Numbered from the stretch's first letter, positions 8,296-17,335 are shown. The stretch is DNA of 64,000 bases from Actinomadura sp. DC4 (GCF_030406325.1 NZ_JAUEQY010000029.1:1-64000); one strand, 5' to 3'. Translations and numbers: made by a program. Notes: a model not told the origin generated them from the sequence alone.

Positions 8296-9177
8296 TTAGA
8301 TCTGTGCTTCGACGCCGGAGGCGGGCGGACGCCAGCGCAGCAGGCGGCGTTCGAGGAGGGTGAGCAGCCACTCGGCCAGCAGCGCGATCACCGTGATGAT
8401 GATCATTCCGGCGTAGATGCCGGCCGAGTCGAAGGTGCCCTGCGCGTGGTTGATGAGCAGGCCGAGGCCCTTGTCGGCGCCGCTGTACTCGCCGACGACC
8501 GCGCCGATGATCGCGAAGCCGAACGCCGAGTGCAGCGAGGCGAGGATCCAGGAGGTCGCGCTGGGCACGACGATCGTGCTCAGCACCTGCATCCGGCCGG
8601 CGCCGAGGATCCGGGCGTTGTTCACCAGGTTGCGGTCGACCTCGCGGGCGCCCTGGAAGGCGTTGAAGAAGACCGCGAAGAACACCAGGACGAACGCGGT
8701 CGCGACCTTGGAGGACATGCCGAGGCCGAACCAGATGACGAACAGCGAGGCCAGGATGATGCGGGGGATCGCGTTGGCGGCCTTGATGAACGGCGCGCAC
8801 ACGTCGGACAGGAAGCGGCTGCGGCCCAGCACGATGCCGAGCACGACGCCGCCCGCGCTGCCGAGCGCGAAGCCGATCAGGGCCTCCTCCAGCGTGTACG
8901 CGATCTGCTGCCAGATCGAGCCCTGGGAGGTGCCGTCCGTGAACCAGTCCACCAGCCGGTGCCAGATCGCGCTCGGCTTGGAGTAGTAGAACGGATCGAT
9001 CCAGTGGGTCGCGGCCAGCTCCCACGAGCCGAGCACGGCGACGACCAGCAGCACCCGTACGGCGTTGATCACGACCACACGGCTGCGCCGCGCGGCCCGT
9101 GCCTGGGCGACCGCCCTCGCCTGGTCGTCGGCCGCGACGTCGTCCCGGACCCGGGTGTCAGGCTGCACGCCTCGCAC
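8296..9177 (-). CDS. ABC importer permease (SsuC/TauC-like)
   Basis: 293 residues with about six transmembrane helices and the BPD-type permease coupling motif (EADRNL-type region seen as GAREVDRNLVNNARILGAGR, near residue 180). The N-terminus includes a ~30-residue charged cytoplasmic lead. Its start overlaps the ATPase stop by 20 bases, and it ends 11 bases before the binding-protein start, so the three genes are one transcription unit. It forms the membrane channel, probably as a homodimer. Homology to nitrate/sulfonate/bicarbonate permeases is clear; specificity is set by the binding protein. Confidence 0.87.
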   Translation of the reverse strand: MRGVQPDTRVRDDVAADDQARAVAQARAARRSRVVVINAVRVLLVVAVLGSWELAATHWIDPFYYSKPSAIWHRLVDWFTDGTSQGSIWQQIAYTLEEALIGFALGSAGGVVLGIVLGRSRFLSDVCAPFIKAANAIPRIILASLFVIWFGLGMSSKVATAFVLVFFAVFFNAFQGAREVDRNLVNNARILGAGRMQVLSTIVVPSATSWILASLHSAFGFAIIGAVVGEYSGADKGLGLLINHAQGTFDSAGIYAGMIIITVIALLAEWLLTLLERRLLRWRPPASGVEAQI

Positions 9178-9988
9178 CCCTCTCGCGGGTGATCTGCACC
9201 TCTTCGCGCAGGGAGTCCCACACCTCGCGGTAGATCTCCAGGAACTCCGCGGTGAGCCGGACCTCCTCCGCGTCGCGCGGCCGTTCGAGCGGGACGGCGA
9301 AGGAGCCCTTGACGGTGGCGGGCCCGGCGGTCATCACGACCACGCGGTCGCCGAGGACGATCGCCTCCTCCAGGTCGTGGGTGACGAAGACGACGGCGGC
9401 GGCGCCGCCCGCGCCGCCCGACCACAGCCGCAGCAGCTCGTCCTGCATCAGGCCGCGCGTCTGCACGTCCAGCGCGGAGAACGGCTCGTCCATCAGCAGG
9501 ATCGACGGCTCGTTGACGAGCGTCTGGGCGAGCGCGACGCGTTTGCGCATGCCGCCGGAGAGCTGGTGCGGGTAGTAGGACTCGAACCCGCCGAGGCCGA
9601 CCCGCTCCACCCATTCGCGGGCCTTGTCCCGCGCCGCGCGCCGGCCGGCGCCCCGGTAGCGCGGGCCGGTCGCGACGTTGTCGAGGACCGAACGCCAGGG
9701 GAGTACGGCATCGTTTTGGAACATGTAGCCGACACCGTCCGGGATGCCGGTGACGGGCCGGCCGTGCACGAGCGTCTCGCCGGCGGAGGCGGGTTCGAGG
9801 CCGGAGATGAGGGAGAGCGTGGTGGACTTGCCGCAGCCGGTGGGACCGACCACGGTGACGAACTCCCCGGAGCTCACGGTGAGATCGAGGTCGCGGATGG
9901 CCGTGTGCACGCCACCCGACGAGCGGAAACGCTTGGTGGCGCCGCGGAGTTCGATCGCGGGGCCATCAGGGGCTGCTTGCGTGGGCAT
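9158..9988 (-). CDS. ABC importer ATPase (SsuB/TauB-like)
   Basis: 276 residues. Walker A is GPTGCGKST at residues 48-56, the signature LSGGMRKR at 143-150, Walker B ILLMDEP at 163-169, and the H-loop is in VTHDLEEA. The sequence groups with nitrate/sulfonate/taurine importer ATPases. It is the first gene of the operon and diverges from the CitA-type sensor kinase; about 155 bases separate the two start codons, so the kinase/regulator pair may control this importer. That link is inference from position only. Confidence 0.9.
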   Translation of the reverse strand: MPTQAAPDGPAIELRGATKRFRSSGGVHTAIRDLDLTVSSGEFVTVVGPTGCGKSTTLSLISGLEPASAGETLVHGRPVTGIPDGVGYMFQNDAVLPWRSVLDNVATGPRYRGAGRRAARDKAREWVERVGLGGFESYYPHQLSGGMRKRVALAQTLVNEPSILLMDEPFSALDVQTRGLMQDELLRLWSGGAGGAAAVVFVTHDLEEAIVLGDRVVVMTAGPATVKGSFAVPLERPRDAEEVRLTAEFLEIYREVWDSLREEVQITRERGARRAA

Positions 9989-10143
9989 GCCGCCAGACGC
10001 TACGAGCGTGTGTCCTGCGCGTTAAGCCTTGCCCGCGATGTACTCACAAGCCGTGTTATTGGCCGTTCAGCGGATAAATCGAGGTTTTGCGCGTTCTGCT
10101 CGCCGCCCGCGGGACACCCCCGTTCGGTTACGGTTTGCACGTC
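9989..10143. promoter_or_regulatory. Divergent control region between ABC importer and two-component system
   Basis: A 155-base region relatively rich in A/T for this genome (TTATTGGCCG, GGATAAATCG). It must contain the promoters of both divergent units. I see no convincing repeat for the response regulator. Confidence 0.4.
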
Positions 10144-11736
10144 ATGCCCCGGCGTCCACGCGTCCGCTTCGCGCACCAGGTGCTGATTCTGCAGATCGGT
10201 GTCGTGGTGCTCGTCGCCGTGACGGGGTACGGTCTCGCCGCCTGGGTCCAGCGCGACGAGCTGCGGCACCAGTTCGCCTGGCGGGCCCTCACCCTCGCCC
10301 GCTCCGTCGCGTCCGACCCGGTGATCGGTGACGCGGTGGCGAGCGGCGACCCGCAGGGCGTCGTGGAGGAGCGCGCGGAACGCGTGCGGCACGCCACCGG
10401 CGCGCTGTTCGTCGTCGTCACCGACCGGCGCGGCATCCGGCTGGCCCACCCGAACCGCGCCGAGATCGGCCGGCGGGTCAGCACCGACCCGTCCGCCGCG
10501 CTGTCCGGGCACGAGGTGACCGTCATCGAACGCGGCACCCTCGGCCTGTCCGCCCGCGGCAAGGTCCCGCTGTACGACCACGTCGGGACGCTGGTCGGCG
10601 AGGTCAGCGTCGGCTTCGACGCCGACGCGATCGACCGGCGCGTGCACCGTACGCTCGCGATCGCCGCCGGGCTCGCCTCCGGCACCGTCGCGCTCGGCGT
10701 CCTCGCCTCGGTGGCCATCGGCCGGAGGCTGAAGCGCCAGACCCTGGGCCTGGAGCCGCACGAGCTGGCCGAGCTCGTCCAGGAGCGCGAGGCGGTGCTG
10801 CACGGCATCAGCGAGGGCGTGCTCGCGTTCGACACGGCCGGCCGCGTGACGATCTGCAACGAGGAGGCGGCCCGGCTGCTCGGCACCACGCCCGCCCGCC
10901 GGACCCCCGTCGCCGAGCTGCGCGTGGACGGCCGCCTGCGCGCGGTGCTCGCGGGCGAGTCCGTGCCGGCCAACCTGTTCGTCGTCTCGGGGGACCGGGT
11001 GCTCGTCGTCAACCGGCGGGAGGTCAGCCACGACGGCCGCCGTCTCGGCGCGGTGGTCAGCCTGCGCGACCGCACGGACGTGGAGTCGCTCGCCCGGGAA
11101 CTCGACGCGGTGCGCACGCTGTTCGACGCGCTGCGCGCGCAGCGGCACGAGTACGCCAACCGCCTGCACACCCTGTCGGGGCTGCTCCAGCTCGGCCACT
11201 TCGAGGAGGCGGCCGGCTACATCCGTACGCTGGCCGAGGTCCCCTCCGCGAACGGGGAGCCGCCGGGCAGCGTGCCGGACCCCTATCTCGGGGCGTTCCT
11301 GTCGGCCAAGGCGGCCGTCGCGGCCGAGAAGGGCGTCGAACTCCGGATCGCCGAGACCACGTGGGTGCCCGGACGGGTCGCCGAGCCGCTCGACGTGACC
11401 ACCGTGCTCGGCAACCTGGTGGAGAACGCCCTGGAGGCCGCCCGGCTCGGCAGCCGCCGGCCCGCCCGCGTCGAGATCGAGCTGCTCGGCGACGGCGCCG
11501 ACCTGCACGTCACCGTCACCGACTCCGGAGAGGGCGTCCCGGAGGACCTGCAGGAGGAGATCTTCCTGGACGGCGTCTCCACCCGCGGCGGTGACGGCGG
11601 CCGGCCGCGGGGCCTCGGCCTCGCGCTCGCCCGTACGGCGGCGCGCGCCCGCGGTGGCGACGTCACCCTCGCCGAGCCCGTCGAGGAGAACGCCGGAGCC
11701 GTCTTCGTGGCCCGGCTGCCGGAGGTGCTGAATTGA
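10144..11736 (+). CDS. CitA/DcuS-type sensor histidine kinase
   Basis: 530 residues from ATG 10144; a start 57 bases upstream is possible. Order: N-terminal TM helix (residues ~10-32), extracytoplasmic sensor of ~130 residues with the single-Cache style LAHPNRAEIGRRV, second TM (~175-195), PAS (~215-320), then the CitA-class H-box RAQRHEYANRLHTL (phospho-His in RHEY), N-box NLVENALEAA and G-boxes DSGEGVPE and GLGLALAR. This class senses citrate or C4-dicarboxylates. It overlaps the regulator gene by 4 bases (TTGA), so both are translated together. Here it sits beside an ABC importer and not a CitMHS/DctA carrier, so the ligand may differ. Confidence 0.88.
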   Translation: MPRRPRVRFAHQVLILQIGVVVLVAVTGYGLAAWVQRDELRHQFAWRALTLARSVASDPVIGDAVASGDPQGVVEERAERVRHATGALFVVVTDRRGIRLAHPNRAEIGRRVSTDPSAALSGHEVTVIERGTLGLSARGKVPLYDHVGTLVGEVSVGFDADAIDRRVHRTLAIAAGLASGTVALGVLASVAIGRRLKRQTLGLEPHELAELVQEREAVLHGISEGVLAFDTAGRVTICNEEAARLLGTTPARRTPVAELRVDGRLRAVLAGESVPANLFVVSGDRVLVVNRREVSHDGRRLGAVVSLRDRTDVESLARELDAVRTLFDALRAQRHEYANRLHTLSGLLQLGHFEEAAGYIRTLAEVPSANGEPPGSVPDPYLGAFLSAKAAVAAEKGVELRIAETTWVPGRVAEPLDVTTVLGNLVENALEAARLGSRRPARVEIELLGDGADLHVTVTDSGEGVPEDLQEEIFLDGVSTRGGDGGRPRGLGLALARTAARARGGDVTLAEPVEENAGAVFVARLPEVLN

Positions 11737-12413
11737 TCGACGTGCTGGTGGTCGACGACGACTTCCGCGTGGCGCAGGTCCACGCCGGCTTCGTGGATCT
11801 CGTGCCCGGTTTCCGCGTGGCGGGCCGGGCCCGTACGGCGGCCGACGCGCGGGCCAAGGCCTCCGCCGCCGACCTCGTGCTGCTCGACGTCTACCTGCCG
11901 GACCAGTCGGGCCTGGACCTGCTGCCGCGCCTGGCCACGGACGTGATCATGGCCACCGCCGCGACCGACCCCCAGTCGGTGCGCACCGCGATCTCACGCG
12001 GCGCGCTGCACTACCTGATCAAGCCGTTCACCGCCGCGGAGCTGGGCGAGCGCCTGCGCGCGTACGCGAGGTACCGCGAGTGCCTCACGACCGGCGGCCA
12101 GCTCGGCCAGGCCGACGTCGACCGCGCCGTCCACGTGCTGCACGACGTGCCGCGGGCCCGGCAGCGTACGGTCAAGGGGCAGTCGCCGGTGACCTCGCGC
12201 CTTGTCGCCGACGCGCTCCGGCGGGCCGGCGCGCCGCGCTCGGCGGCCGAGATCTCCGAGGCGGTCGGCATCTCGCGGGCCACCGCCCAGCGCTACCTCG
12301 CCTCGCTCGCGCAGGGCGGCCGGGTGCTGGTGACGCTGAGGTACGGCAGCACGGGACGTCCCGAGCACGAGTACCTCTGGCGGCCGGGCTCCTCCGGACC
12401 GGTCGCCATGTGA
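11733..12413 (+). CDS. CitB/DcuR-type response regulator
   Basis: 226 residues starting at TTG 11733 inside the kinase stop (TTGA). The receiver has the acidic pair VDDD near the N-terminus, the phospho-acceptor Asp in LVLLDVYLPDQSG and Lys in YLIKPF. A linker is followed by a winged-helix output domain: SAAEISEAVGISRATAQRYL, then GRVLVTLRYGSTGRPEHEYLWR. That output type is typical of CitB/DcuR regulators. It would bind DNA near targets after phosphorylation by the neighbouring kinase. The adjacent divergent importer is the obvious candidate target, unproven. Confidence 0.88.
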   Translation: MIDVLVVDDDFRVAQVHAGFVDLVPGFRVAGRARTAADARAKASAADLVLLDVYLPDQSGLDLLPRLATDVIMATAATDPQSVRTAISRGALHYLIKPFTAAELGERLRAYARYRECLTTGGQLGQADVDRAVHVLHDVPRARQRTVKGQSPVTSRLVADALRRAGAPRSAAEISEAVGISRATAQRYLASLAQGGRVLVTLRYGSTGRPEHEYLWRPGSSGPVAM

Positions 12414-12473
12414 TGTCACATCCGGCTCCGGTCCCTCGTCTCCCGGGTTGTAGAGACGAAGGAGATCGAAGCC

Positions 12474-13388
12474 ATGAAGGTTCTCATCGCGGGCGCAACG
12501 GGCGCTGTAGGACGTCCCCTGGTGCGGATGCTGGCCGAGGGCGGGCACGAGGTGTTCGCGCTCACCCGGTCCCGGCGGCCGGTGCCCGGAGCGACGGCGG
12601 TCGTCGCCGACGCCATGGACCGTACGAACCTGCTCGGAGCGGTGGAGGGACTGCGGCTCGACGCCGTGGTGCACCAGCTGACCGCGCTGAAGAAGGTGCC
12701 GACGCGCGAGGGGCTGATGGCCGCGACCAACGCGCTGCGCGCCGAGGGCACCACGAACCTGCTGGCCGTCGCCGGGGCCACCGGCGCGTGCCGGTTCGTC
12801 AGCCAGTCCTTCTACGGCGGCTACGGCTTCCGCGACCACGGCGCGGAGCCGCTCACCGAGGACGTGCCCTTCGCCGAGCCGGGCGGCCCGTTCGCGCGTA
12901 CGGTCGCGGCGATGCGCTCGGCGGAGGAGCAGATCTTCACCGCCGAGGGCGTGGAGGGCGTCTCCCTGCGCTACGGGGGGTTCTACGGCCCGGGTTCGGT
13001 GGAGGGGATGCTGGACGCGCTGCGCAAGCGGCGGCTGCCGGTCGCGCGGGGCGGCGTCGCCCCGTGGACCCACGTCGACGACGCGGCCGCCGCGACGGTC
13101 GCCGCGCTCGAACACGGCCGGGGCGGCCGGGCGTACAACATCGCCGACGACGAGGCGGCGACCTGGCTCGACCTCATCACCGAGATCGCCCGGGTCTTCG
13201 AACTGCCGAAACCGCTGGTCGCGCCCGGCGTGCTGGTACGCCTCATGGCCCCGTACGCCGGTGCGCTCATGACCCGTACGTCGATGCGGCTCTCCACGGC
13301 CAGGGCGCGGGACGAGCTGGGCTGGAGGCCGTCGGTGACCGGCTACCGCGACGGCCTCGCCCGTACGCGGAAGGTCCTGGGCGTCTGA
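12474..13388 (+). CDS. NAD(P)-dependent epimerase/dehydratase-family protein
   Basis: 304 residues, extended short-chain dehydrogenase fold. The Rossmann motif is GATGAVG at residues 7-13, near the N-terminus MKVLIAGATG. The classical YxxxK pair is not obvious: QSFYGGYGF occupies the usual region, so it may be an atypical NAD-binding or NmrA-like oxidoreductase. The start is preceded by GAAGGAG. It stands alone between the two-component system and a terminator; the substrate cannot be inferred. Confidence 0.78.
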   Translation: MKVLIAGATGAVGRPLVRMLAEGGHEVFALTRSRRPVPGATAVVADAMDRTNLLGAVEGLRLDAVVHQLTALKKVPTREGLMAATNALRAEGTTNLLAVAGATGACRFVSQSFYGGYGFRDHGAEPLTEDVPFAEPGGPFARTVAAMRSAEEQIFTAEGVEGVSLRYGGFYGPGSVEGMLDALRKRRLPVARGGVAPWTHVDDAAAATVAALEHGRGGRAYNIADDEAATWLDLITEIARVFELPKPLVAPGVLVRLMAPYAGALMTRTSMRLSTARARDELGWRPSVTGYRDGLARTRKVLGV

Positions 13389-13394
13389 CGCGCG

Positions 13395-13422
13395 GAGGGG
13401 CCGGGCCGGAGCCCGGCCCCTC
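13395..13422. terminator. Bidirectional hairpin terminator
   Basis: A perfect 12-bp stem (GAGGGGCCGGGC / GCCCGGCCCCTC) with a CGGA loop separates the convergent stops at 13388 and 13436. Confidence 0.75.
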
Positions 13423-13435
13423 GATCACGGGCGGA

Positions 13436-14338
13436 TCAGTGGACGCAGCCCGAAATGGTGTTCGGCGGTGAACAGTTGTCCGGCGTGTTGTTGCGGACGC
13501 TCGACACGCTCAGCGTCACGACGCCGGGCGCGACGTTGCGGATCCCCCCGCCGCCGCCGACGTTCACGGCGCGGTTCAGCTCCACCAGCGTGCGGCTCAG
13601 CGTCGTCGTCGCGACGTTGTAGATGCCACCCCCTGTGCCCGTGGCGACGTTGCGGTCGATCGTGCTCTGGATGAGATGCGTCGCGCCGCTCACCGTCGCG
13701 ATGCCGCCGCCGTCGATCCCGGAGGTGTTTCCGGTCAGGCGGCTCCCGGAGACGGTCAGGCTCCCGAGGTTGATGACGCCGCCGCCGGAGCCGGTCGTGG
13801 AGTTGGAACTGATGACCGTCCTGGAGATCAGGGCGTTCGCGGTGGCTCCATTGGAGACCGCTCCGCCGTTGGGCCCGGTGTTGCCGCTCAGGGTGTCCTG
13901 CCGCAACACCAGCGAGCCGTTGTTGAGAATGCCCCCGCCGCCGGCGCCGTCCGCGATCCCGTTCAGGACGAAGACGCCCTCCAGGTCGAGCCTGCCGCCC
14001 GCGTTGACCTGGAGAATGCGCGCGACCGCGATGTTCGGATCACGTCGCAGCGCCGTGGACGGGCCACCGATCATGGTGACGTTGCCGGTGATCGGCGGTA
14101 GCGCCGTGCTGCCGATGACCGCCGGCGTCGTGATGTCGTACGTGCAGTCGGCCGAGAGCCGGATCGTGGTCGGCGTCACGTTCGCGGCGGTGATCGCCGC
14201 GGCCAGCGCCGGTGCGCTGCAGGGTACGAACACGACCTTCTTCGCCGCGGCCCGGGCCGGCGCCTGCGCCATGGTCAGCGCGGCGCCGGCGAGCACCGCC
14301 GCGCCGATCCCACCGGCCGCCCTTAGGGATGAACTCAT
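13436..14338 (-). CDS. Secreted right-handed beta-helix protein (paralogue A)
   Basis: 300 residues from ATG 14338, with GAGGGG upstream. A signal peptide (residues 1-~30, ending ARAAAKK) is followed by a Cys-containing cap (VPCSAPALAAAITAAN) and about eight imperfect repeats of the type N-x-G-x-x-x-x-GGGIxNxG, the hallmark of parallel beta-helices (choice-of-anchor/polymorphic outer membrane style). It ends with a Cys pair (NCSPPNTISGC). It has no anchor, so it is probably extracellular. It lies 29 bases downstream of a close paralogue on the same strand, a tandem duplication. It could bind or cleave polysaccharide, but no catalytic residues can be named. Confidence 0.75.
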   Translation of the reverse strand: MSSSLRAAGGIGAAVLAGAALTMAQAPARAAAKKVVFVPCSAPALAAAITAANVTPTTIRLSADCTYDITTPAVIGSTALPPITGNVTMIGGPSTALRRDPNIAVARILQVNAGGRLDLEGVFVLNGIADGAGGGGILNNGSLVLRQDTLSGNTGPNGGAVSNGATANALISRTVISSNSTTGSGGGVINLGSLTVSGSRLTGNTSGIDGGGIATVSGATHLIQSTIDRNVATGTGGGIYNVATTTLSRTLVELNRAVNVGGGGGIRNVAPGVVTLSVSSVRNNTPDNCSPPNTISGCVH

Positions 14339-14367
14339 GTGAATTCCCCTCGAAAGCCATTTTGGGA

Positions 14368-15288
14368 TCAGTTGCGGCAACCCGGAATGGCGTTCAGCGG
14401 GAAGCAGTTGTTCGGCGTGTTGAGACGGATGGCCGAGACCCTGACGGTCACGGCACCCGGCGGTTGATTGAAGATTCCGCCGCCGCTGACCGAGGCGGTG
14501 TTCCGCTCGACGAGCGTGTGGTCGACCAGCGTCAAGCCGAGGTTGCGGACCGCGCCGCCGCTGCCCGTGGTCGTGTTGTGGTGGAAAGTGCTTTGAATGA
14601 GGCGGGAGGTGGCGCCGGCCGAGGTGTTGAGGCCTCCGCCCCCGGCGCCGCCCGCGTTGTTCGCCGAGACCCGGCTGTCCTGGAACGTCACGACCCCGGC
14701 GTTGTTGACGCCGCCCCCGACGCCGCCCGTGGACGTGTTGCCGCTGACGATCGAGCGGCTGATCAGCACGTTTCCGGTGGTGTTGTTGTGCACGCCGCCG
14801 CCGTCGCTGGCGGCCGTGTTGCCGCTGAGCGTCACGTGCTTCAGGACCACCCGGCCCGAGTTCTCGATGCCGCCGCCCGTCGCGGGGGTGTCGCCGTTGA
14901 TAAGGAAGATCCCATAGACGTGGAGCGTGCCCGAGATGGCGACATGGAGGAGGCGGACGTTGCCCGCGGAGACGTTGCGCCTGATCGTGGTTGACGGCCC
15001 GCCGACCAGGTAGACGGTGCCGGTGATGAGCGGGAGGGCATCGTCGACCGACGCCGCCGTGGTGATGTCGTAGGTGCAGTTCGCGGCGAGCCGGAGCAAG
15101 GCCGGCGTCGTGTTGGCCGCGGTGATCGCGGTGGCGAGCGCCGGTGAGCTGCACGGCACGATGACGGTCTTCTTCGCCGCGGCCTGGGCCTGGGCCGGGG
15201 CCATCGTCAAGGCGGTGCTCGCGAGCACCGCGGCGCCGATCCCACCGGCCGTTTTCGCGAATGAAGCCATTGAAGCCATTGAAGCCAT
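14368..15288 (-). CDS. Secreted right-handed beta-helix protein (paralogue B)
   Basis: 306 residues if the first of three in-frame ATGs is used. The N-terminus reads MASMASMASF because a 9-bp unit is repeated three times, then a signal peptide like that of its neighbour (GGIGAAVLASTALTMAPAQAQAAAKK). The architecture matches paralogue A from cap (VPCSSPALATAITAAN) to the terminal NCFPLNAIPGC, with the same number of GGGI/GGG-rich coils. GGGGGA lies upstream of the first ATG. Probably cotranscribed with paralogue A. Extracellular; function unknown. Confidence 0.75.
   Translation of the reverse strand: MASMASMASFAKTAGGIGAAVLASTALTMAPAQAQAAAKKTVIVPCSSPALATAITAANTTPALLRLAANCTYDITTAASVDDALPLITGTVYLVGGPSTTIRRNVSAGNVRLLHVAISGTLHVYGIFLINGDTPATGGGIENSGRVVLKHVTLSGNTAASDGGGVHNNTTGNVLISRSIVSGNTSTGGVGGGVNNAGVVTFQDSRVSANNAGGAGGGGLNTSAGATSRLIQSTFHHNTTTGSGGAVRNLGLTLVDHTLVERNTASVSGGGIFNQPPGAVTVRVSAIRLNTPNNCFPLNAIPGCRN
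15262..15288 (-). repeat. Triple 9-bp tandem repeat carrying three start codons
   Basis: TGAAGCCAT (plus strand) occurs three times head to tail. Read on the minus strand, each copy gives ATGGCTTCA, so the beta-helix gene has three successive in-frame Met-Ala-Ser units and three potential starts. It looks like replication slippage. Confidence 0.85.
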
Positions 15289-15581
15289 ACGAATCCCCCG
15301 AAAGTCATGGTTGTTGCTTATGTGCAGTCGGCTCAGGCGGTGTCGTTCGCAATCGTGTGGTTGCCGGGAAAACGTCGGCCGATCTGGACATCTATCGTGA
15401 CGGTGATGTAATGCCTGCACGGGTGGCAATCACCTCAGGGAGTGATCGCTCTCCGGGTGCGAATCGTCTATATCCAATTCCTGGGAAAGCATGCGTCGCC
15501 ATTTCGTACGGGCGTGTCTTTTGCCGACGGAATACGAAGCGACGTGAAGCATTTAGCGCACCGGGCACCTACGGCGGTGTG

Positions 15582-16529
15582 TCACTTACGCGTGCGGTAC
15601 AACCGCGTGATGAGTTCCTCGATGCCGGGCTCGCGGAGGGCGATGTCCTCCACCTCGTGGTGCGCGGCGACGGCCGCGACGACGGCGGCGGCGTTCGCGG
15701 CGGGCGGGACGGCAAGCCACTGGCGCGGTCCCTCGGTACGGATGACGCGGGCGCCCTCCACCGCGATCGGGGGAGCCGCACGGGCCAGGTCCACGATGAG
15801 GGTCCGGTCGGCCGCGATCGTGTCCCGCAGCGCGGCCAGCGACCCGTCGTAGGCCAGCCGTCCGTGGTCGATGACCATCACCCGGCGGCAGAGGCGCTCG
15901 ATGTCGCCGAGGTCGTGCGTCGTCAGCAGGATCGTCGTTCCCCGCTCGGCGTTGAGCCGGACGAGGAAGTCGCGCACGGTCCCCTTGCTGACCACGTCGA
16001 GGCCGATGGTCGGCTCGTCCAGCACGAGCAGCTCCGGGTCGTGCACCAGCGCCGCCGCCAGGTCGCCGCGCATGCGCTGCCCGAGGCTGAGCTGCCGCAC
16101 CGGGGTGTCGAGGAAGGACTCGAGGTCGAGGAGTCCGGTCAGCTCGGCGAGCCGCGCCCGGTGCGCCGGCCGCTCGACCCGGTACAGGTGCCGGACGAGC
16201 GTCAGGCTGTCGCGCAGCGGCAGGTCCCACCACAGGGTGGTCCGCTGGCCGAACACCACACCGAGCCGCCGCGCCAGGGCCGTACGCTGCCGCGACGGGT
16301 CCAGGCCCGCCACGCGCACCCGCCCGGAGGACGGCGTGAGGATGCCGGTGAGCATCTTGATCGTGGTCGACTTGCCGGCGCCGTTGGGCCCCAGGTAGCC
16401 GACGAACTCACCGGCGGCGACGGTGAAGGAGATCCCGTCGACCGCGGGGACGCGGACGCCGCTCCGGCGCAGCCGCCCGGTGCGCCGCCGTACGGTGAAG
16501 GACTTGGCGACCTCGTCGACCTCGATCAA
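15582..16529 (-). CDS. ABC-2-type transporter ATPase
   Basis: 315 residues from TTG 16529, chosen because GGGGAG lies 6 bases upstream and the permease stop is 2 bases away. Walker A GPNGAGKST is at 47-55, the atypical signature LSLGQRMR at 147-154, Walker B LLVLDEPTIGLD at 167-178, and the H-loop at LTTHDLGD. The N-terminal insertion (RRRTGRLRRSG) and the C-terminal ~80-residue domain match DrrA/NatA-like exporter ATPases paired with ABC-2_2 permeases. It is the third gene of a permease-permease-ATPase operon. The exported substrate is unknown. The 293 bases upstream of the beta-helix genes (15289-15581) carry no recognised gene. Confidence 0.88.
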   Translation of the reverse strand: MIEVDEVAKSFTVRRRTGRLRRSGVRVPAVDGISFTVAAGEFVGYLGPNGAGKSTTIKMLTGILTPSSGRVRVAGLDPSRQRTALARRLGVVFGQRTTLWWDLPLRDSLTLVRHLYRVERPAHRARLAELTGLLDLESFLDTPVRQLSLGQRMRGDLAAALVHDPELLVLDEPTIGLDVVSKGTVRDFLVRLNAERGTTILLTTHDLGDIERLCRRVMVIDHGRLAYDGSLAALRDTIAADRTLIVDLARAAPPIAVEGARVIRTEGPRQWLAVPPAANAAAVVAAVAAHHEVEDIALREPGIEELITRLYRTRK

Positions 16530-16531
16530 GG

Positions 16532-17335
16532 TCAGCTCCCCGTGGATCGGTAGTGCCGCAGCCCGGTGCGCCAGGCGAGGGCGGCGAGGACGGACAGCAC
16601 CGCGGCGACGAGCGGCGCGGCGAACCGGAAGAACACCGGCAGGCCCAGCGGGTCGCGACGCCTGAGGACGTACAGCGCCGGCTCCCAGTTGACGAACGCC
16701 AGCGGCAGCACCCAGGTCAGCCCGCGCAGCGCGTCGCGGCCGAACAGGCTCAGCGGGTACTGCGTGAGGAAACCCCCGCCGTAGGTGATCGAGTCGCCCG
16801 CGTGCCGCCCGTCCACGACGGCGAACTGCCAGGAGGCGGTGAGCACCCAGAGCGCTGCGAAGATCCACGCGCCGCACACGAGCATCAGGGGGACGGCCGC
16901 GACGCGGCCGGGCGTCCAGGCGACCGGCAGGCGTACGAGCGACAACACGAACACGGTCGCGGTCGGGACCAGCTTGCCCATGCGGCGCGGGGAGAAGTCC
17001 TCGGTGGCGATCTGCACGAGGGGGCCGACCGGGCGGACCAGCAGCGTGTCGAGGGTGCCCCGGCGGATGTGCTCGCCGAGGCGTTCGGCGGTGCCGAGGG
17101 CGATGTCGGCGACGGCGAAGGACACGCCCGCCGTGCCGTACAGGAACATCACCTCGGGCAGCGAGAACCCGCCGAGCCGGGGCGTGTGCGCGAAGATGAT
17201 GAGGATGGCGACGACGTCGAGGGAGGCCGAGACGGCCGCCGTCGCGACCAGCATGGCCATCGACACCGGATACTGCGCCGCCGAGCGCATCCACGCGCCG
17301 GCCAGCAGCAGGTAGACGCGTACCGTCTCAGCCAC
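16532..17335 (-). CDS. ABC-2-family permease, second subunit
   Basis: 267 residues from GTG 17335, which overlaps the stop of the upstream permease by 8 bases; the longer frame has no membrane segment before this point. About six hydrophobic helices are seen, with the ABC-2_2 features MRSAAQYPVSMAM near the N-terminus and RLGEHIRRGTLDTLLVRPV in the coupling region. The C-terminus is RTGLRHYRSTGS. It probably forms a heterodimer with the upstream permease and is driven by the downstream ATPase. Confidence 0.82.
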   Translation of the reverse strand: MAETVRVYLLLAGAWMRSAAQYPVSMAMLVATAAVSASLDVVAILIIFAHTPRLGGFSLPEVMFLYGTAGVSFAVADIALGTAERLGEHIRRGTLDTLLVRPVGPLVQIATEDFSPRRMGKLVPTATVFVLSLVRLPVAWTPGRVAAVPLMLVCGAWIFAALWVLTASWQFAVVDGRHAGDSITYGGGFLTQYPLSLFGRDALRGLTWVLPLAFVNWEPALYVLRRRDPLGLPVFFRFAAPLVAAVLSVLAALAWRTGLRHYRSTGS

